Source: Candidatus Thorarchaeota archaeon
GTDB lineage: Archaea > Asgardarchaeota > Thorarchaeia > Thorarchaeales > Thorarchaeaceae
Direction: 5' to 3'
Assembly: GCA_011364985.1 (NCBI GenBank)
Contig: RDOC01000002.1
Coordinates: forward strand, 187,538-251,537
DNA length: 64,000 nt
Under the pieces are notes generated by a model. That model made no database searches and had not been told where the DNA came from. It saw only the letters and a list, made by a program, of their open reading frames with translations. The first letter of the stretch is position 1. Each line of letters opens with the position of its first letter. Shown here one piece after another: positions 61,692 to 64,000 of this stretch. The position numbers were made by a program, and so were the translations under genes.

Positions 61692-62111
61692 TTGAAGTAC
61701 TGGTGGCCCCGATTCATTGTAAGACCAAGGGTTCGGCTCTCAAGACCAAGATTTGGGATGCCCACACGTCCTCCAGACACAGTGATATTCGCAGTAGTCT
61801 TCATAGCCATTGTTTTCATTCTCGGCGGCAATATCTATACTCTAATCAAAACACCACCCGCAATCGCGGGAAATCCAAGCGGAGGAGCTCCACTCCTCGT
61901 TATTCCTGTTGTTGACCAGCAACTTGGTTTGGAAGGGATTGTTGCCTCGGTTGTTGTTGTTATGGGAAGTATTGGTCTAGGACTGATATACTACAGCTCC
62001 AAGTATGTGTTCCAGCCTGGGACAGCTACTCGATTAATGATTCTTGGAATGCTATTTGCTGGAGCTGCATTCCTCGTCTTTACCTACCTCTTCGCCTTAA
62101 AGACAAGTTGA
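61692..62111 (+). CDS. Three-helix membrane protein, possible OST3/OST6-like subunit
   Basis: 139 residues. Three or four membrane helices: VIFAVVFIAIVFILGGNIYT, LEGIVASVVVVMGSIGLGLI and RLMILGMLFAGAAFLVFTYL. The order of helix, a loop with VVDQQLGLEG, and two closing helices ending FALK resembles the membrane half of OST3/OST6 oligosaccharyltransferase subunits, which Asgard archaea encode. The thioredoxin domain is absent. TTG 61692 follows GAGGT; ATG 61758 is an alternative. Assignment is tentative. Confidence 0.5.
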   Translation: MKYWWPRFIVRPRVRLSRPRFGMPTRPPDTVIFAVVFIAIVFILGGNIYTLIKTPPAIAGNPSGGAPLLVIPVVDQQLGLEGIVASVVVVMGSIGLGLIYYSSKYVFQPGTATRLMILGMLFAGAAFLVFTYLFALKTS

Positions 62112-62138
62112 CATAATTCTTCAGGGGTGCACTGGTAT

Positions 62139-62861
62139 CTAGCTCATGAGATTGTAATCTAAATCCGATTGTTCCACGAGATTTCGAATTAGTCTTTTTG
62201 CAATAACAAGTTTGCTGCGTTTCCGTTCATTTGCCCAAACTGCGACTTCAAAGCTCGGTTTTGACCAATGACCTACAATATGCCCGAAATCCATACCAGC
62301 TAGTACTAGTTTTCGTGGTCTGTAGCTCATCACAATATGACACGCACGGTCACCATCTGTGAAGCCTCCCCATAAGAACACATTTCCAATGGGTCTGACC
62401 TGCGTGCTTCCCAAAATTTGCCCAAGTCGTGGCACAATGTCTTTCACCGGCTGTATATTATCACCATGAGCATGGACTATTGGAATGGCACCTCTTCTCA
62501 CAACTTCTTCGAGATCTCTCTGACGTCCATCCAAGTCAGTGACCAAGACATCGCACCTATGTTCTCCTTTGAGTAATGCCGACGCTGCACCATCAGCTGC
62601 AACTATTGTGAAATTTGACAGTCCATACTGCTTCTCGATTTCATTAAGATGCCTCTCAAGAGAGGGACCTGCACCGCATATCACCACATCCCTATCAGCC
62701 AATAACGTTTCAAGTTTGACCAGAAGAGGCGCAGGATTTTGACCATCAATCAGCGAACGTAGTACTTCAGTCGCCTCGTAGTCAGCTTCTGTGTTTAATC
62801 CCAGCTCCTCTACAATTCTCAAGTATTGTGGTTTCCACTCACCCCACTCCAGTAATATCAC
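62139..62861 (-). CDS. mptE: 6-hydroxymethyl-7,8-dihydropterin diphosphokinase, MptE type
   Basis: 240 residues of the DUF115/MptE family, which activates the pterin for tetrahydromethanopterin synthesis in archaea, replacing FolK. Key segments: VVICGAGPSLERHL, VAADGAASALL, VLVTDLDG and VHAHGDN...GFTDGDRACH. Its start overlaps the dihydropteroate synthase stop by four bases, so the two consecutive enzymes of the pathway are coupled. Confidence 0.9.
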   Translation of the reverse strand: MILLEWGEWKPQYLRIVEELGLNTEADYEATEVLRSLIDGQNPAPLLVKLETLLADRDVVICGAGPSLERHLNEIEKQYGLSNFTIVAADGAASALLKGEHRCDVLVTDLDGRQRDLEEVVRRGAIPIVHAHGDNIQPVKDIVPRLGQILGSTQVRPIGNVFLWGGFTDGDRACHIVMSYRPRKLVLAGMDFGHIVGHWSKPSFEVAVWANERKRSKLVIAKRLIRNLVEQSDLDYNLMS

Positions 62862-64000
62862 CCCAGTTTCTCTTCTCGTTCCTCTAGTATGACTCTCATT
62901 GATGTTGCTATTCCCTCTAAACCGAAATACTTCATACCAGAGAGCTTCTTCACTAATCGGCGGATTTGCAACAGAGTTCCCATTACCAATATATCAGTCC
63001 TATCAATTCCAAAATCAATTGTATCGTGGTGATATGCAGCATCACCGCCTAAGGACAGCATTTCCTGTTTGATAATAAGTGCTGCTGGAGGACTCGCATT
63101 CTGAATAAGAAAATTCAGAGTTATGGATTTTCTTGAGAGGAACTTCTTAATTGTCGATTGTGCTCCTAACTGCTCAATAGCAATCTCACTTTCTTTCTCA
63201 TCTTGAATATCAAGAAGAATTACATTATCATTTGCCTGTGTTCTATGCTTTCTCACAGCCTCGCCCATTTTTGCAGCCAACTTTGCTTCCTTTACATCAT
63301 GAGCACGTATAATACTCGCTCCATTTGCAACAGCTATCGTCGTTGCAGCAATTGTTCCGATTAACCTGTCATGTGGGTCCTCCTGTTCTAGAACGGCCCC
63401 GATGAAGGCTTTCCTAGATAGGCCAACAAGTATTGGTTGTCTTAGAATGGAAAATCGACCCAATTCTCTTAGCAGCCTGAGATCTGCTTCTGGTGGTTTT
63501 CCAAAACCAATTCCGGGATCCAAAACAACTCTACTCCTGTCAATTCCGCCCTTCAGAGCGATATCCATACTTTTCCTCAGTGAAGTCATGGAATCATCAA
63601 GGCTATTGCAGCTTGGTTTGCAGTGTGCCATCAGAACTGCTGGTACTCGTCTAGTACTAACCACATCCACCATTCTGTCATCTTGTTGAAGTCCAGATAC
63701 GTCGTTAACAAGTACTGCTCCCATGTCCAACGCCGCTTCGGCAATCTTTGATGATGTGGTGTCAATGGAAAATGGAATCTCTGTGATTGCCTTCAGAATT
63801 TCCATTGCCCACACTACTCTCTCCAGTTCCTTTTCCAGACTGGTTTCTCTGGCGCCATAGATTGCCTCTGGTGCAGTGGAAGCACCACCAATATCAATGA
63901 TGTCAACTCCTGCCCTCGTCATTTCATTCACAGCTCCTTTCAGATCATTCTCACTCTGAGCCACGGATTCACCATAGAACGACTCAGGCGATAGATTGAT
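62858..64000 (-). CDS. folP: Dihydropteroate synthase-type protein with C-terminal extension, 5' end outside window
   Basis: The frame runs off the right edge; the first visible residues INLSPESFYGES are the family motif I. Further motifs are VDIIDIGGASTAP, PFSIDTTS, VNDVSG, VLDPGIGFGK and LVGLSRKAFIG. It condenses the activated pterin with an arylamine. A C-terminal domain of about 115 residues (from around DNVILLDIQDEKE) is additional to bacterial FolP and found in archaeal homologs. Acts directly after MptE. Confidence 0.9.
   Translation of the reverse strand: MNLSPESFYGESVAQSENDLKGAVNEMTRAGVDIIDIGGASTAPEAIYGARETSLEKELERVVWAMEILKAITEIPFSIDTTSSKIAEAALDMGAVLVNDVSGLQQDDRMVDVVSTRRVPAVLMAHCKPSCNSLDDSMTSLRKSMDIALKGGIDRSRVVLDPGIGFGKPPEADLRLLRELGRFSILRQPILVGLSRKAFIGAVLEQEDPHDRLIGTIAATTIAVANGASIIRAHDVKEAKLAAKMGEAVRKHRTQANDNVILLDIQDEKESEIAIEQLGAQSTIKKFLSRKSITLNFLIQNASPPAALIIKQEMLSLGGDAAYHHDTIDFGIDRTDILVMGTLLQIRRLVKKLSGMKYFGLEGIATSMRVILEEREEKLG

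Overview
The window reads as a fragment of an archaeal chromosome, most likely an Asgard archaeon close to Thorarchaeota (inference from gene content; no database was searched). Archaeal markers are an unsplit RpoB with separate A' and A'' subunits, RpoD and RpoN, aIF5B, PolD large subunit DP2, RadB, an RPA-type SSB, EF-1A, glycerol-1-phosphate dehydrogenase, CDP-archaeol synthase and the archaeal (anhydromevalonate) branch of the mevalonate pathway. Asgard-like features are an Arf-type small GTPase, an Elf1-like zinc protein, and candidate OST3/OST6-like and PAC4-like proteins. Base composition is about 44% G+C by eye. Genes are dense, many with GAGGTG-type ribosome binding sites and several TTG/GTG starts.

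Layout. 1-1.7 kb: a TnpB/OrfB-type protein entering from the left edge, its 3' flank and tRNA-Lys. 1.9-11.8 kb: rpoB-rpoA1-rpoA2-rpl30e-nusA-rps12-rps7, without rpoH upstream and with a decayed TPR gene before rps12. 11.9-18 kb: an EamA exporter, small unknown membrane proteins, an EF-1A gene interrupted by a 30-nt segment that looks like a bulge-helix-bulge (BHB) intron, then a promoter with palindromes driving two paralogous proteins of 33 and 31 residues followed by an MFS exporter. 18-23 kb: two convergent CLC-CBS paralogs around a remnant of the TnpB family. 23.3-28.8 kb: a DUF3795 protein, a G+C-rich candidate structured RNA, aIF5B, NDK, L24e-S28e-L7Ae and G1P dehydrogenase. 29-32.6 kb: an Arf-like GTPase and rpoD-rpl18e-rpl13-rps9-rpoN-rps2. 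32.6-36.5 kb: a minus-strand operon for mevalonate kinase, phosphomevalonate dehydratase and the UbiD-type decarboxylase. 36.6-42.2 kb: an orphan m5C methyltransferase, a SPOUT-like protein, tRNA-Pro, a one-gene module between direct repeats that copy the tRNA 5' half, a phosphoesterase, a SWIM protein and a surface protein. 42.2-49.8 kb: EngB, Lhr helicase, small proteins, Elf1-like, SufS and RPA. 50-64 kb: DP2, a four-CBS protein, CDP-archaeol synthase, RadB, a RuvX-like nuclease fold, an XPD/Rad3-type helicase, topoisomerase IA and pterin genes (MptE, dihydropteroate synthase) running off the right edge.

How it fits together. The window is mostly core information processing (transcription, translation, replication and repair) plus the enzymes that make archaeal isoprenoid ether lipids (mevalonate kinase to anhydromevalonate-phosphate decarboxylase, G1P dehydrogenase, CDP-archaeol synthase) and part of methanopterin synthesis. 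The most unusual observations are the putative BHB intron inside EF-1A, the operator-controlled tandem micro-genes at 16.4-16.7 kb, the TnpB with a shifted RuvC glutamate, and the tRNA-Pro-associated insertion.
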